NCBI RefSeq assembly: GCF_001544355.1 | Contig: NZ_BCQI01000014.1 | Coordinates: forward strand, 22,050-86,049 | Direction: 5' to 3' | Source: Alicyclobacillus acidiphilus NBRC 100859 | GTDB taxonomy: Bacteria > Bacillota > Bacilli > Alicyclobacillales > Alicyclobacillaceae | Length of the DNA stretch: 64,000 nucleotides | Part shown: positions 31,985-40,803 of the stretch, in pieces | How positions within the stretch are numbered: the first letter of the stretch is position 1 | Layout of the letters: each line of letters starts with the position of its first letter | Notes under the pieces: generated by a model | What the model was told of the DNA's origin: nothing | Database searches by the model: none | What the model saw: the letters and a program-made list of their open reading frames with translations, nothing else | Translations under genes and position numbers: made by a program

Positions 31985-32719
31985 TTACTGAACCGAGGAG
32001 GACACGTTCGTGCCGGATATCAACTCAGATACGGTGACAAATTGATATCCCTGTTGCCGCAACTGCGAAATGATCTGAGGCAAGGCCTGCACGATCTGCT
32101 TTGACGAGTCGCTGGCGTGCATGAGGATGATATCTCCCGGCACGACGCGCTTGGTGACACGGTTTACAATGTTCTGTACGCCAGGGTTCTTCCAGTCGAG
32201 CGAATCGGTGTTCCACTGAATGACCTTGTATCCCATGTCGTTCAAGCAAGCGATCACGCGCGGATTGAAGTCCCCATTTGGCGTCCGAATCAGCTTCGGA
32301 TGGACTCCTGTGACCTGTGCGATGGACTGATCCGCAATTTGCACCTGTTGGCGTATCCAACTGTTTGGGTAATTGGAGAAATCTTTGTGTAAATTGCCGT
32401 GGCTGCCAATTTCATAGCCCATCGCCTTGATCCGCTTGGCAATTTCGGGATGGTGCAGCGTCCAAGGGCCGCTCAGAAAAAACGTAGCCTTCTTGACGTT
32501 TTGTTCTTTCAACACGTCGAGCACAGGCTCAGGCACTTTATTGCCCCACGAGATATCGAAGGTCAGCGCAACCACCTTCTTGTCCGTCTCGACTTTATAG
32601 ATGGCTTTGGGCGCATCGGACTTCGCCGACGCGGTTGCGGGGTGCGCTATGGACAGTCCAGTCAGCAACAAGGCCGCTGCTGCCAGTTGCGTCCAACGTC
32701 GAATCGCTTTCCAAGTCAT
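31985..32719 (-). CDS. pdaB: Polysaccharide deacetylase family protein PdaB
   Basis: PdaB is required for spore stability in Bacillus and belongs to the NodB/polysaccharide deacetylase family. The 244-residue protein has an N-terminal signal or anchor (residues about 9-30). The first NodB motif reads TFDISWG instead of TFDDGP, and the second SHGNLH; the TFDISWG form is shared by the PdaB subgroup. The later DIILMHA motif is present. I choose the ATG at 32719, eight bases from AAGGAGGT, over the one at 32725. In Bacillus pdaB also lies near gerD. Confidence 0.92.
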   Translation of the reverse strand: MTWKAIRRWTQLAAAALLLTGLSIAHPATASAKSDAPKAIYKVETDKKVVALTFDISWGNKVPEPVLDVLKEQNVKKATFFLSGPWTLHHPEIAKRIKAMGYEIGSHGNLHKDFSNYPNSWIRQQVQIADQSIAQVTGVHPKLIRTPNGDFNPRVIACLNDMGYKVIQWNTDSLDWKNPGVQNIVNRVTKRVVPGDIILMHASDSSKQIVQALPQIISQLRQQGYQFVTVSELISGTNVSSSVQ

Positions 32720-32883
32720 GAACATAGACCTCCTTTTTTCATACGGAAGTCTTTGCTTGCGAACTGCTTGCTATGCAATTTCACATTGCGTTTTGCAGAA
32801 AATGGGAGATGGTTTGTTTTGATCCGAACTCGCGATAGCGTAAGCTAAGCGTAGACCGGAGAGCATGGAATGGAGGAATGGCC

Positions 32884-33783
32884 ATGAAAGACCTGCGGAT
32901 TATTGGCGTCCCATCCGATTTGGGGCAGGGTCGTCGAGGCGTTGATATGGGACCGAGCGCCATTCGTTATGCAAACCTGAGCAGCAAGCTGGAGTCGCTT
33001 GGCTATCGAGTGCAAGACTTGGGCAACATCAACGTTCCGACCCCGGAGATGCACGACGGCGAAGTGAATCATGGGCTGCGGTATCTTCGGGAGGTCGCTC
33101 AACTGTCGCAGACATTGGCCGACATGGTGAAGAACGTGATCGAAGAGGGGCATTTACCCATCGTCCTTGGCGGTGATCACTCCGTAGCCATCGGCAGTCT
33201 GGCTGGACTTTCACAAACGAACCCGAACTACGGTGTCATCTGGTTCGACGCCCATGGTGACATGAATACCCCTGAAACCACGCCCACAGGCAACATCCAC
33301 GGGATGCCGCTCGCGGTCAGCCTCGGCTACGGGCATCCTGATCTGACAAGCATCGGCGGTTTCATTGGCAAGGTGAAGCCGCAAAATGTGGTTCTTGTCT
33401 GCATTCGCTCCATCGATCGCGAGGAAGCCGAGCTGATCCGCAAGACTGGCGTCAAGTGTTTCACAATGGCCGAGATCGATATGCGTGGGATGGCAACGGT
33501 AATGTCGGAAGCCATCGAGATCGCGGCGGCGGGTACGGACGGGATTCACCTGAGCCTGGATTTGGACGCGCTCGATCCGATGTTTGCACCAGGCGTCGGC
33601 ACGCCTGTGAACGGCGGCGTGACGTACCGCGAAGGGCATCTGGCGATGGAACTGCTCGCGAACTCCGGCAAACTGCAGTCCGTCGATGTCGTCGAAGTGA
33701 ACCCGATTCTCGACAAGCAGAATCAGACAGCCAGGATGGCTGTGGAACTGCTTGAATCCCTGTTCGGAAAAACCGTTATTTAG
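32884..33783 (+). CDS. rocF: Arginase
   Basis: Arginase hydrolyses arginine to ornithine and urea with a dimanganese centre. The 299-residue protein contains all metal motifs: GGDHS (about residues 97-101), DAHGDMN, and SLDLDALDP with its two aspartates. I choose ATG 32884 because the GGAGGA at 32872-32877 directly abuts the ATG at 32878 and is six bases from 32884. It is divergent from pdaB. The next gene, an SGNH hydrolase, has no evident link to arginine use. Confidence 0.95.
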   Translation: MKDLRIIGVPSDLGQGRRGVDMGPSAIRYANLSSKLESLGYRVQDLGNINVPTPEMHDGEVNHGLRYLREVAQLSQTLADMVKNVIEEGHLPIVLGGDHSVAIGSLAGLSQTNPNYGVIWFDAHGDMNTPETTPTGNIHGMPLAVSLGYGHPDLTSIGGFIGKVKPQNVVLVCIRSIDREEAELIRKTGVKCFTMAEIDMRGMATVMSEAIEIAAAGTDGIHLSLDLDALDPMFAPGVGTPVNGGVTYREGHLAMELLANSGKLQSVDVVEVNPILDKQNQTARMAVELLESLFGKTVI

Positions 33784-33803
33784 GCAGTCACTGTGACCAC
33801 TTG

Positions 33804-33847
33804 CCCTCTCAGCCCATAGCTTAAAAAAGCACCGACGGCTGGGAGGG
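33804..33847 (+). promoter_or_regulatory. Hairpin that would sequester the ribosome binding site of the SGNH gene
   Basis: CCCTCTCAGCC at 33804-33814 is complementary (one T-G pair) to GGCTGGGAGGG at 33837-33847. The right arm contains the GGGAGGG Shine-Dalgarno sequence for the ATG at 33854. The structure could lower translation or act as a switch; no T-run follows. Confidence 0.45.
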
Positions 33848-33853
33848 CTCACG

Positions 33854-34540
33854 ATGTTAATGCTCGCGTTAGGCGACTCCATTACATATGGATACGGCGC
33901 CACGAGTCCAGAGAGGAGTTTCGTGAAATTGCTGCAAAAGCAGCTTGCGAAGCATGGACGAACCACATTGCACCTGCAAGCGAAGCCAGGCTGGACTTCC
34001 AAGCAACTGAATAAGTCTTTGAACGATCTGCCGCAATGCATTTTTGACGAATCGGAAATCGTCACACTGATGATTGGCGGCAACGATTTGCTTCACGCTG
34101 CGACCACTTTGCTCATGGGGCGAGCGGACAAGATTGCGCAGGTGTGCGACAAATCGAGGAGCGAGATCGAAGCGATTGTGGAGCGGACGAAGAGGCCGTA
34201 CAACACGTTTGCCATCGCCACGCTCTACAACCCATTTCCCAACTTCAAGTTGGCGGAACGAATTATTTCGCAATACAACGACATGATCCGCAGCGTCGCC
34301 GCGCGCCACGGCTTGGTGCTGGTCGAGGGCCCCAAGTTGTTCCGCGGCAAGGAACCGACGTATGTTGAACACTATCGCAACGGCGTTTTTCGGGACGTCA
34401 GGCTGGTACGCAATCCCATCCATCCTACGGATGAAGGCCATTTGGCTCTCTATCAGGGTTTTTATCGGGCCATCAACCGGGCGCGGGCGCGCGCCAAAGC
34501 AAATAAGCGCAGAAGCGGCCGCCAAAGCTGGCAAGCGTAG
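33854..34540 (+). CDS. SGNH/GDSL-family hydrolase
   Basis: A 228-residue esterase/lipase-type SGNH hydrolase without a signal peptide, so probably cytoplasmic. The four family blocks are visible: GDSITYG (catalytic Ser, residues 7-13), a glycine block in the PGWTSKQ region, GGND (about residues 75-78) and HPTDEGH with the catalytic Asp and His near residue 195. The C-terminus is very basic. The substrate is unknown. GGGAGGG precedes ATG 33854 and may be masked by a hairpin. Confidence 0.9.
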   Translation: MLMLALGDSITYGYGATSPERSFVKLLQKQLAKHGRTTLHLQAKPGWTSKQLNKSLNDLPQCIFDESEIVTLMIGGNDLLHAATTLLMGRADKIAQVCDKSRSEIEAIVERTKRPYNTFAIATLYNPFPNFKLAERIISQYNDMIRSVAARHGLVLVEGPKLFRGKEPTYVEHYRNGVFRDVRLVRNPIHPTDEGHLALYQGFYRAINRARARAKANKRRSGRQSWQA

Positions 34541-34623
34541 AGAAACTGGAATCTGCACTTGACTCGTATTGCCATGTACGAAACAATTAGAATGATAATC
34601 CCCAGTCGTTGGGTGGATGGCTT

Positions 34624-35445
34624 ATGGACGCTTGGCTCGCGGTAATCCGAAGTTTCGGCTTTAAAGACGTGATCGATATTATCTTTGTGGCGTTTATGCT
34701 GTACTACCTTCTGCTGTTGATTCGCGGCACGAGGGCGGTTCAGCTTCTTCAGGGCGTCATGATTGTGATTGTGGTCATTCTGATCAGCGGGCTATTGAAT
34801 CTGTCCGCGTCCAATTGGCTTTTGGGAAAGATCGTTGAAATCGGCTTCTTTGCCATTCCTGTCGTATTTCAACCGGAATTGCGCCGCGCGTTGTCGCAAA
34901 TGGGGCGCGGCGGATTGTTGACAGTGAACTTGTTGCAGCAGGGCGGCGAAGAAATGGTGCACTCCGTCAATGAGATCGTCAAGGCGACTCAGGTCTTGGC
35001 GAAAACGAAGACGGGGGCGCTCATTGTCGTCGAGCGCAAGACGGGCCTTAATGAATATATCGAAACCGGGACGTCGCTGGAGGCGAGAGTCAGTTCGGAG
35101 CTCTTTGTGAATTTGTTCATTCCGAATACCCCGCTTCACGATGGCGCGGTGATCGTTCGGTCCACACAAATCGCTGCCGCCGGGTGTTTCTTGCCCCTTA
35201 CCGAAAATCGCAGTCTGGACAAGCAGTTGGGGACTCGGCATCGGGCGGCTCTGGGCATTTCTGAACAATCCGACGGCGTCGCTGTCGTCGTGTCGGAGGA
35301 AACTGGCCGCGTATCTGTCGCGGTCGACGGGGTCCTCCACCGGAATCTCGATGAGAACGCCTTGAAAAATTTACTGACAACCCTGATTGTTCCGCAACGC
35401 ACGAACGGATTCCCGTTCTGGAGCAGAAAGGCTGAATCGCGATGA
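34624..35445 (+). CDS. cdaA: Diadenylate cyclase CdaA
   Basis: CdaA makes c-di-AMP from two ATP. The 273-residue protein has three N-terminal membrane helices (residues about 10-80) and a DAC domain. LHDGAVIV puts the catalytic Asp173-Gly-Ala, and the nucleotide-binding RHR is at 205-207. I start at ATG 34624, which gives the B. subtilis length; a TTG at 34609 is upstream of a weaker site. The gene overlaps cdaR by four bases (ATGA), so they form one translational unit, followed by glmM as in most Firmicutes. Confidence 0.96.
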   Translation: MDAWLAVIRSFGFKDVIDIIFVAFMLYYLLLLIRGTRAVQLLQGVMIVIVVILISGLLNLSASNWLLGKIVEIGFFAIPVVFQPELRRALSQMGRGGLLTVNLLQQGGEEMVHSVNEIVKATQVLAKTKTGALIVVERKTGLNEYIETGTSLEARVSSELFVNLFIPNTPLHDGAVIVRSTQIAAAGCFLPLTENRSLDKQLGTRHRAALGISEQSDGVAVVVSEETGRVSVAVDGVLHRNLDENALKNLLTTLIVPQRTNGFPFWSRKAESR

Positions 35446-36653
35446 TGGAGCGGTTTCTCCGAAATAACAACGCACTTCGGATTCTCGCGCTGGTGTTGGC
35501 TTGTATTCTGTGGCTGGCGGTTCACGCGCCTCAGAATGGCGGAGCTTCAAACACCGCGGGGGTCACGCAGACGTATCCCTTGCCGGTCCACGTTGAACTG
35601 GGACCGGGGATGGTGATGACTTCACCGCAGCCGACCGCGACGGTCAAAGTCACGACGAGCTTGCTGCATGTGGCGTCACTCCCGGCGGATATGTTGCACG
35701 CCGAACTGATTGCCAACGCGCAAGGACTCAAGTCCGGCACGCAAACCATCAATATCGCCGCCGTCCACATGCCGGACAACGTGAAGAGCTACTCCATCGA
35801 TCCGCCGACGGTCACCATCGAGATCGAGAAAAAAGTGACCGTGGAACGGCCAGTTGACATGCAGATACAAGGGAATCCCCAGAGTGGCTATTCGCTCGGC
35901 GATTTCCAGCCAGGCACCCAATCGGTCAACGTCAGTGGAGCGAAATCTGAAGTCAAGTCGGTGGCGCGGGTCGTGGGCACGGTGGACATCAGCGGATTGA
36001 GCGAAACGACCACGAAGATCATTCCGCTCGAGGCGGTCGACAGCAAGGGCGACGTGGTCAACAATGTCACGGTCGACCCGGCCAGTCTATCCGTCACGGT
36101 ACCGATTGTCGCTTCGACCCAGCAAGTCGCGCTGGTTCCTGAACTCACCGGTACGCCTGCGCCAGGCTACGCCGTGTCCGGGATCAAACTGGGGACCACA
36201 CAGGTTGCCGAAGTCGGGCTGATGCAGAAGGACTTGCCGAAGTCGGGATTGTCGGTGCCGATTGACGTGACCAACATGTCGCATACCACCAGTTTGACTG
36301 TGCAGGTGCCTTTGCTGCAGGGCATGACGAGTGTGACGCCGGATTCCATCAATGTGGTTGTTGAGATTCAGCCGTCGGCCACGATCACGCTGAAACAAGT
36401 GCCGGTGTCTGTTCAAAACGAATCGGGACCCGTCCATGTGCAGCTGAAAGGTACGCCGAAAGTCAATATTACACTCAGCGGTCCGCAAAGCGCGATTCAG
36501 GCCATCGGGAAGGACCCAAGCCAGGTTCAGGCGTATGTCGATGCGTCGAAAGTCAACCAGGGGGACGCAGCCGCGAATATTACCGTGCATTTGCCGGATT
36601 TCGTGAGCGTCGTCAACGTGTCCCAACGGACGGTGCCAGTTACCGTGCAATGA
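35442..36653 (+). CDS. cdaR: CdaA regulator, YbbR-domain protein
   Basis: CdaR (YbbR) binds CdaA and modulates c-di-AMP synthesis. The 403-residue protein has one N-terminal membrane helix (residues about 12-30, ALRILALVLACILWLAV) and an extracytoplasmic region with about four YbbR repeats, each rich in Val, Thr and Pro (for example PVDMQIQGNPQSGYSLGDF and ELTGTPAPGYAVSGIKLG). ATG 35442 overlaps the cdaA stop. The gene is complete. Confidence 0.94.
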   Translation: MMERFLRNNNALRILALVLACILWLAVHAPQNGGASNTAGVTQTYPLPVHVELGPGMVMTSPQPTATVKVTTSLLHVASLPADMLHAELIANAQGLKSGTQTINIAAVHMPDNVKSYSIDPPTVTIEIEKKVTVERPVDMQIQGNPQSGYSLGDFQPGTQSVNVSGAKSEVKSVARVVGTVDISGLSETTTKIIPLEAVDSKGDVVNNVTVDPASLSVTVPIVASTQQVALVPELTGTPAPGYAVSGIKLGTTQVAEVGLMQKDLPKSGLSVPIDVTNMSHTTSLTVQVPLLQGMTSVTPDSINVVVEIQPSATITLKQVPVSVQNESGPVHVQLKGTPKVNITLSGPQSAIQAIGKDPSQVQAYVDASKVNQGDAAANITVHLPDFVSVVNVSQRTVPVTVQ

Positions 36654-36661
36654 CGGTCTGA

Positions 36662-36697
36662 CAAAAGGTCTGCCAAATGGTTCGCCAAAAGGTTCGG
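36662..36697 (+). repeat. Three tandem 12-base repeats before glmM
   Basis: CAAAAGGTCTGC, CAAATGGTTCGC and CAAAAGGTTCGG lie head to tail right after cdaR. The function is unknown; they may be a relic of slippage. Confidence 0.5.
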
Positions 36698-36783
36698 AAA
36701 ATATAGGTTGGACGTTCGAGCTTCTTTCCACAACGCACTTTCTATGGCAAAATAAGCAGGTCATTAGAGAGGAGCGTTGGCTT

Positions 36784-38124
36784 TTGGGACGTTTGTTTGG
36801 AACTGATGGTGTTCGTGGTGTAGCCAATCGCGATTTGACTCCAGAAATGGCGTTTCGTTTGGGGCGGGTCGGAGCGTACGTACTGACGAATCGGACGCCT
36901 GGGGCACGGATTGCAGTAGGGAAAGATACTCGGATTTCGGGCGATATGCTCGAAATGGCACTCATCAGCGGCATTCTGTCGATGGGTGTGGACGCACTTC
37001 GCCTTGGCGTCATCAGTACACCGGGCGTGGCTTACCTGACGAAACAATTGGGCGCGGACGCGGGCGTCATGATTTCCGCCTCGCACAACCCCGTTGAAGA
37101 TAACGGCATCAAGTTTTTCGGCGGCGATGGCTTTAAGCTGTTGGACGGCATCGAAGACCGGATCGAGCAAATTTTGAGGGAAGACGACAGCAAATTGCCG
37201 AGGCCGACGGGGCCGCACATTGGACGTGTGTACGACGAGCCGGCGCAAGAGGCGTATATTCGCTTCCTGCTGAGCACAGTCGACGTGCGTTTCGACGGAT
37301 TGCGCATCGTGCTGGACTGCGCAAACGGTGCGGCGTCGGCTATCGCGCCGGAAGTGTTCCGGCAGCTCGGCGCAGACGTCACAGTGATTCACGCGAATCC
37401 GGACGGTGTGAATATCAACGTCGGATGCGGATCCACCAACCCGCACATCGTCCAACGCGCAGTGTTGGCGAATGGCGCTGATTTCGGGCTGTCTTTCGAT
37501 GGCGACGCGGATCGGCTGATTGCCGTGGATTCGACAGGCGAGATCGTCGACGGCGACTTCATCATGGCGATTTGCGCGAAGGCGATGAAAAAGGCTGGCC
37601 GGTTGAAAGACGATAAACTCGTTGCGACCGTCATGAGCAATCTCGGGTTCGTCAAGGCGATGGAAGAGAACGGCATCCAGGTGGTTCGCACGGCCGTGGG
37701 AGATCGCTATGTGATGGAACGCATGCGCGAAGACGACGCGGTGCTCGGCGGAGAGCAGAGCGGCCACATTATCTTCCTCAACCACACGACCACGGGAGAC
37801 GGCATTTTAACGGCGATTCAACTGGTCCAGGTCATCGTGCAAGAGGGCAAACCTTTGTCCGAATTGCGGAAGGTGATGACGCGTTACCCGCAGTTCTTGG
37901 AGAACGTGCGCGTGACCGACAAGCACGCGTGGCGGGACAATGCCGCCATCCAAGCCGCGCTTGCGGCAGCTGAGGAACGGTTGGGCGACACTGGCCGCGT
38001 GCTGGTGCGCGAATCGGGTACGGAGCAGTTGATTCGAGTGATGGCTGAAGGTCCGGATGAGAAACTGCTGCGCCAGTTGATTGGTGACATTGTTCGGGTT
38101 GTCGAGGCGGAACTCGGGGTCTAG
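36784..38124 (+). CDS. glmM: Phosphoglucosamine mutase
   Basis: GlmM converts glucosamine-6-phosphate to glucosamine-1-phosphate for UDP-GlcNAc synthesis. The 446-residue protein has the phosphoserine loop MISASHNPVEDNGIKFF (residues about 97-113), the magnesium site FDGDADR and the glycine-rich GGEQSGH. The phosphate-binding loop reads RESGTEQLIRVM where RPSGTEPL is more usual; the SGTE core is kept. TTG 36784 follows AGAGAGGAG. In Bacillus CdaA, CdaR and GlmM form a complex in which GlmM inhibits CdaA. Confidence 0.96.
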   Translation: MGRLFGTDGVRGVANRDLTPEMAFRLGRVGAYVLTNRTPGARIAVGKDTRISGDMLEMALISGILSMGVDALRLGVISTPGVAYLTKQLGADAGVMISASHNPVEDNGIKFFGGDGFKLLDGIEDRIEQILREDDSKLPRPTGPHIGRVYDEPAQEAYIRFLLSTVDVRFDGLRIVLDCANGAASAIAPEVFRQLGADVTVIHANPDGVNINVGCGSTNPHIVQRAVLANGADFGLSFDGDADRLIAVDSTGEIVDGDFIMAICAKAMKKAGRLKDDKLVATVMSNLGFVKAMEENGIQVVRTAVGDRYVMERMREDDAVLGGEQSGHIIFLNHTTTGDGILTAIQLVQVIVQEGKPLSELRKVMTRYPQFLENVRVTDKHAWRDNAAIQAALAAAEERLGDTGRVLVRESGTEQLIRVMAEGPDEKLLRQLIGDIVRVVEAELGV

Positions 38125-38207
38125 GCCTGCCTGACGTACGCTTCATGTTCGCCTGCCGCGCGCCGAGTATCTTTCGTGACAACTGGCGCCTATACATCGT
38201 GATAGGA

Positions 38208-38235
38208 GAGTCGGCCAATGGATTTGGGCCGACTT
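38208..38235 (+). terminator. Inverted repeat after glmM
   Basis: AGTCGGCC and GGCCGACT form an eight-pair stem about 84 bases after glmM. No T-run follows, so it may be a weak terminator or an RNA-stabilising element between glmM and the glmS leader. Confidence 0.4.
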
Positions 38236-38329
38236 CTCACCGCTTGAAGGGAGGGATGCGGGGCGAGAGTAGCAATATCGCCCAAAACGAGTAGAATGTC
38301 GCAAGGCCGGTGAATATGACACACCCGGC

Positions 38330-38510
38330 TCGCGAAGAAGCGCCTGGACTGTGCAGCCGTTGGCCCTTGCTGGTCAAAGTACAGCGGCTCCACAGTTGAC
38401 GCGGAGGAGGTTGGCGAACCATTCGGCGGGTGCCTCCCGGTGTTTTCCGATCACACCGCAAGCGAAACCTGAAAGCCACCGGGCGACTGGTGTGACAAGG
38501 GTGAGCGGAT
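38330..38510 (+). ncRNA. glmS ribozyme-riboswitch
   Basis: The leader of glmS matches the self-cleaving glmS ribozyme. The conserved AGCGCCTGGACTGTGC begins at 38339, and the core GACGCGGAGGAGG...TTCGGCGGGTGCCTCCCGG spans about 38398-38440. The predicted cleavage is between A38339 and G38340. Paired elements resembling P3-P4 follow (CCGATCACACCG and CACCGGGCGACTGGTGTGA). In Bacillus, glucosamine-6-phosphate is the cofactor for cleavage, which lowers glmS mRNA. The 3' boundary is approximate. The ribozyme overlaps an upstream in-frame extension of glmS, which shows that extension is not coding. Confidence 0.93.
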
Positions 38511-38533
38511 CGGCAAGGAGGAAACGTATATCC

Positions 38534-40363
38534 ATGTGTGGCATTGTCGGTTACATTGGCCCGAGGAATGTGAAAGACGTCGTTGTTGGTGGACTCGCGA
38601 AGTTGGAGTATCGCGGGTACGATTCATCCGGAATCGCGGCGATTGATGACGGACGCATCGAGTTGGCCAAATCGGTCGGACGCCTGTCCAATCTCGAAGC
38701 GAGGTTGGAAGAGCATCCGATTGGCGGCCACGTGGCCATTGGACACACGCGTTGGGCGACACACGGCAAACCATCGGACGAGAACGCGCATCCGCATCAG
38801 GACTGCAGCGGTCGTTTTGCGCTGGTGCACAACGGGATCGTCGAAAATTATCTCAGTCTGCGAGAAGAGTTGATAGCGTCCGGACACGAGTTTCGATCCG
38901 AGACGGATACAGAAGTGGTTGTCCACTTGATTGAAGAACTGTACAACGGGGATCTGTTTCAGACGATGATTGCGGTCGGCAAACGTATTCGCGGCGCTTA
39001 TGCGCTTGTCGTGATCTCGAAAGATCATCCGGATCAAATCGTCGCGGTTCGCAAGGCCAGTCCGATGATCATCGGCTTGGGCGACGGCGAAAACTTCGTT
39101 GCCTCGGACATCCCAGCAGTGCTGCAGTACACGCGCGACATTTACGTCATGGAGGACGGCGAGATGGCGGTCCTCACGCGCGATTCGGTCGAGTGCTTCA
39201 CCTTGGATGGCGAACCGGTGGCCAAAGAGGTCTATAAGGTCACGTGGGACGCTGTCAGCGCAGAGCGCGGGGGGTATCCCCACTTCATGCTCAAGGAAAT
39301 TCACGAACAGCCGAAGGCGATTCGTGACACCTTGCGCGGTCGAGTGAATCCCGATCTCGGCTCGGTCACGCTCGACGAACTTGGCATCGACGCCGAGACC
39401 GTGAAGGCCATGGATCGAATCCACATCGTCGCGTGTGGCACGTCTTGGCACGCTGGCCTGGTGGGGAAGGTCGCGATCGAACAATTGGCCCGAATTCCGG
39501 TCAACGTCGAGATTGCCTCGGAATACCGATATTCCAACCCGATCGCGACGCCGAACACGCTGGTCATCGCCATCACCCAATCCGGCGAGACGGCCGATAC
39601 GCTTGCAGCGATGCGCGAGATGAAGGCACGCGGTCTGCGCGTCCTGGCCATCACGAACGTCGTCGGTAGTTCGGCGGCGCGCGAGGCCGACAACGTGATC
39701 GTCACATGGGCCGGCCCGGAAATCGCGGTCGCGTCCACGAAGGCGTACACGACGCAGCTCGCGGCACTGTACCTGCTTGCGGTTCACTTTGCGCAGGTTC
39801 GTGGTGAAATCGGCGAGCAGGCGGCCCACGACATGATCAACGCGCTCGACAATCTCCCGCAGGTCGCCGAGGCAGTGCTCGACACGGCGCCGCAGATTCA
39901 CGCGTTCGCGCAAAAGTACGCGGAGTCGAAGGATACCTTCTTCATCGGCCGCGGGATCGACTATGCAGTCTCGCTCGAAGGCGCGTTGAAATTGAAGGAG
40001 ATCTCGTACATCCACGCCGAGGCGTACGCGGCGGGCGAACTGAAGCATGGTACGCTGGCGCTCATCACGGAGGGGGTTCCCGTCGTCGCGATCGCGATGC
40101 AGCCAGACCTTTACGAGAAGACCGTGAGCAACATCGTCGAGGTAAAGGCGCGCGGCGCGTTTGTGCTGGGACTGACATGGGTCGGCAACGAAGACCTCGC
40201 GAAGACGGTGGATGAGGTCATCTATCTGCCGAAGACGCACCCGACGCTCGCGCCGTTGGCGGCCGTGATACCCTTGCAACTGCTGGCGTATTACGCGGCC
40301 GTCGCGCGCGGCAACGACGTCGACAAGCCGCGCAATCTGGCGAAGAGCGTGACCGTGGAGTAA
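38534..40363 (+). CDS. glmS: Glutamine-fructose-6-phosphate aminotransferase
   Basis: GlmS makes glucosamine-6-phosphate from fructose-6-phosphate and glutamine, the first step to UDP-GlcNAc. The 609-residue protein starts MCGIVGYIGPRN at ATG 38534 behind AAGGAGG, with Cys2 as the glutaminase nucleophile. It has an N-terminal amidotransferase domain (TRWATHGKP, NGIVENY) and two SIS domains (ACGTSWHAG; GRGIDYAVSLEGALKLKEISYIHAEAYAAGELKHG). It ends in the family signature NLAKSVTVE. Confidence 0.97.
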   Translation: MCGIVGYIGPRNVKDVVVGGLAKLEYRGYDSSGIAAIDDGRIELAKSVGRLSNLEARLEEHPIGGHVAIGHTRWATHGKPSDENAHPHQDCSGRFALVHNGIVENYLSLREELIASGHEFRSETDTEVVVHLIEELYNGDLFQTMIAVGKRIRGAYALVVISKDHPDQIVAVRKASPMIIGLGDGENFVASDIPAVLQYTRDIYVMEDGEMAVLTRDSVECFTLDGEPVAKEVYKVTWDAVSAERGGYPHFMLKEIHEQPKAIRDTLRGRVNPDLGSVTLDELGIDAETVKAMDRIHIVACGTSWHAGLVGKVAIEQLARIPVNVEIASEYRYSNPIATPNTLVIAITQSGETADTLAAMREMKARGLRVLAITNVVGSSAAREADNVIVTWAGPEIAVASTKAYTTQLAALYLLAVHFAQVRGEIGEQAAHDMINALDNLPQVAEAVLDTAPQIHAFAQKYAESKDTFFIGRGIDYAVSLEGALKLKEISYIHAEAYAAGELKHGTLALITEGVPVVAIAMQPDLYEKTVSNIVEVKARGAFVLGLTWVGNEDLAKTVDEVIYLPKTHPTLAPLAAVIPLQLLAYYAAVARGNDVDKPRNLAKSVTVE

Positions 40364-40389
40364 GCTGGGGACTTTGCGCGGGTGAATTT

Positions 40390-40793
40390 GTGTTCGCAAA
40401 ATCAAGTTCTTCCCCGCGCAAAATAAGTTCTTCCCTTAGTAAAATAAGTTGTTCCGTACAGCACGGGTGAATTCGGGTCAAAAGCCTGGATTCGCCCGTT
40501 CTTTTTGTGGAGCGGGAGCGATAAGCGGGGGAAACTCAGAGCAAAATTTTGAAGGAGACCAGACGCGAAAAAGCCCGATATATCAAGGATTCCAAGACCA
40601 TGCCCGATCAAAAACGCGAAAAAATACACGACAAAATCTGTACTCCCTGCGCCCTCAAGCCCTTCACTTCGCCCTCGCGCCAGCGAACAACTTCATTTTA
40701 CGCAGAATCGATGAATCTGGAAAAATCACGGAGAAAAACGGGTGAGGAAAGGCGTGATCCAGGGAAGGATCGAATTTGACGGCAGATATTGGG
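40390..40793 (+). repeat. 413-base tandem repeat, copy 1
   Basis: This segment recurs at 40804-41206 with an offset of about 413 bases and only scattered substitutions and short indels. Each copy starts with near-identical 15-16-base units AAAATAAGTTSTTCC spaced about 21 bases, then a terminator hairpin, then about 290 bases without a convincing gene. A short open frame (TTG 40549) is shared by both copies, but its differences between copies change amino acids, so I do not call it coding. Confidence 0.9.
40464..40506 (+). terminator. Intrinsic terminator after glmS (copy 1)
   Basis: A 14-15-pair stem with G-T pairs (CGGGTGAATTCGGGTC paired with GCCTGGATTCGCCCG, loop AAA to AAAA) is followed by TTCTTTTT. 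It is the likely terminator of glmS. Confidence 0.85.
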
Positions 40794-40803
40794 AGAGAGC
40801 AGT

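Noticed and set aside
31247..32104. 285-codon plus-strand frame across gerD and the gerD-pdaB gap
   Set aside because: GerD on the other strand has a lipobox and family similarity, and the plus frame has neither.
34559..34599. Promoter before cdaA (TTGACT with TAGAAT or GATAAT)
   Set aside because: No pairing of the boxes gives a spacing of 16-18 bases, so the site is not supported.
38351..38533. N-terminal extension of glmS
   Set aside because: The segment is the ribozyme, and Cys2 after ATG 38534 must be the N-terminal nucleophile.
38624..40405. 593-codon minus-strand frame across glmS
   Set aside because: It is antisense to glmS, has no start signal, and its sequence shows the Arg/Asp/Val pattern of shadows.
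40398..40455. CRISPR-like array of regularly spaced 15-mers
   Set aside because: There are only three units, spacers are about six bases, and no cas gene is nearby.
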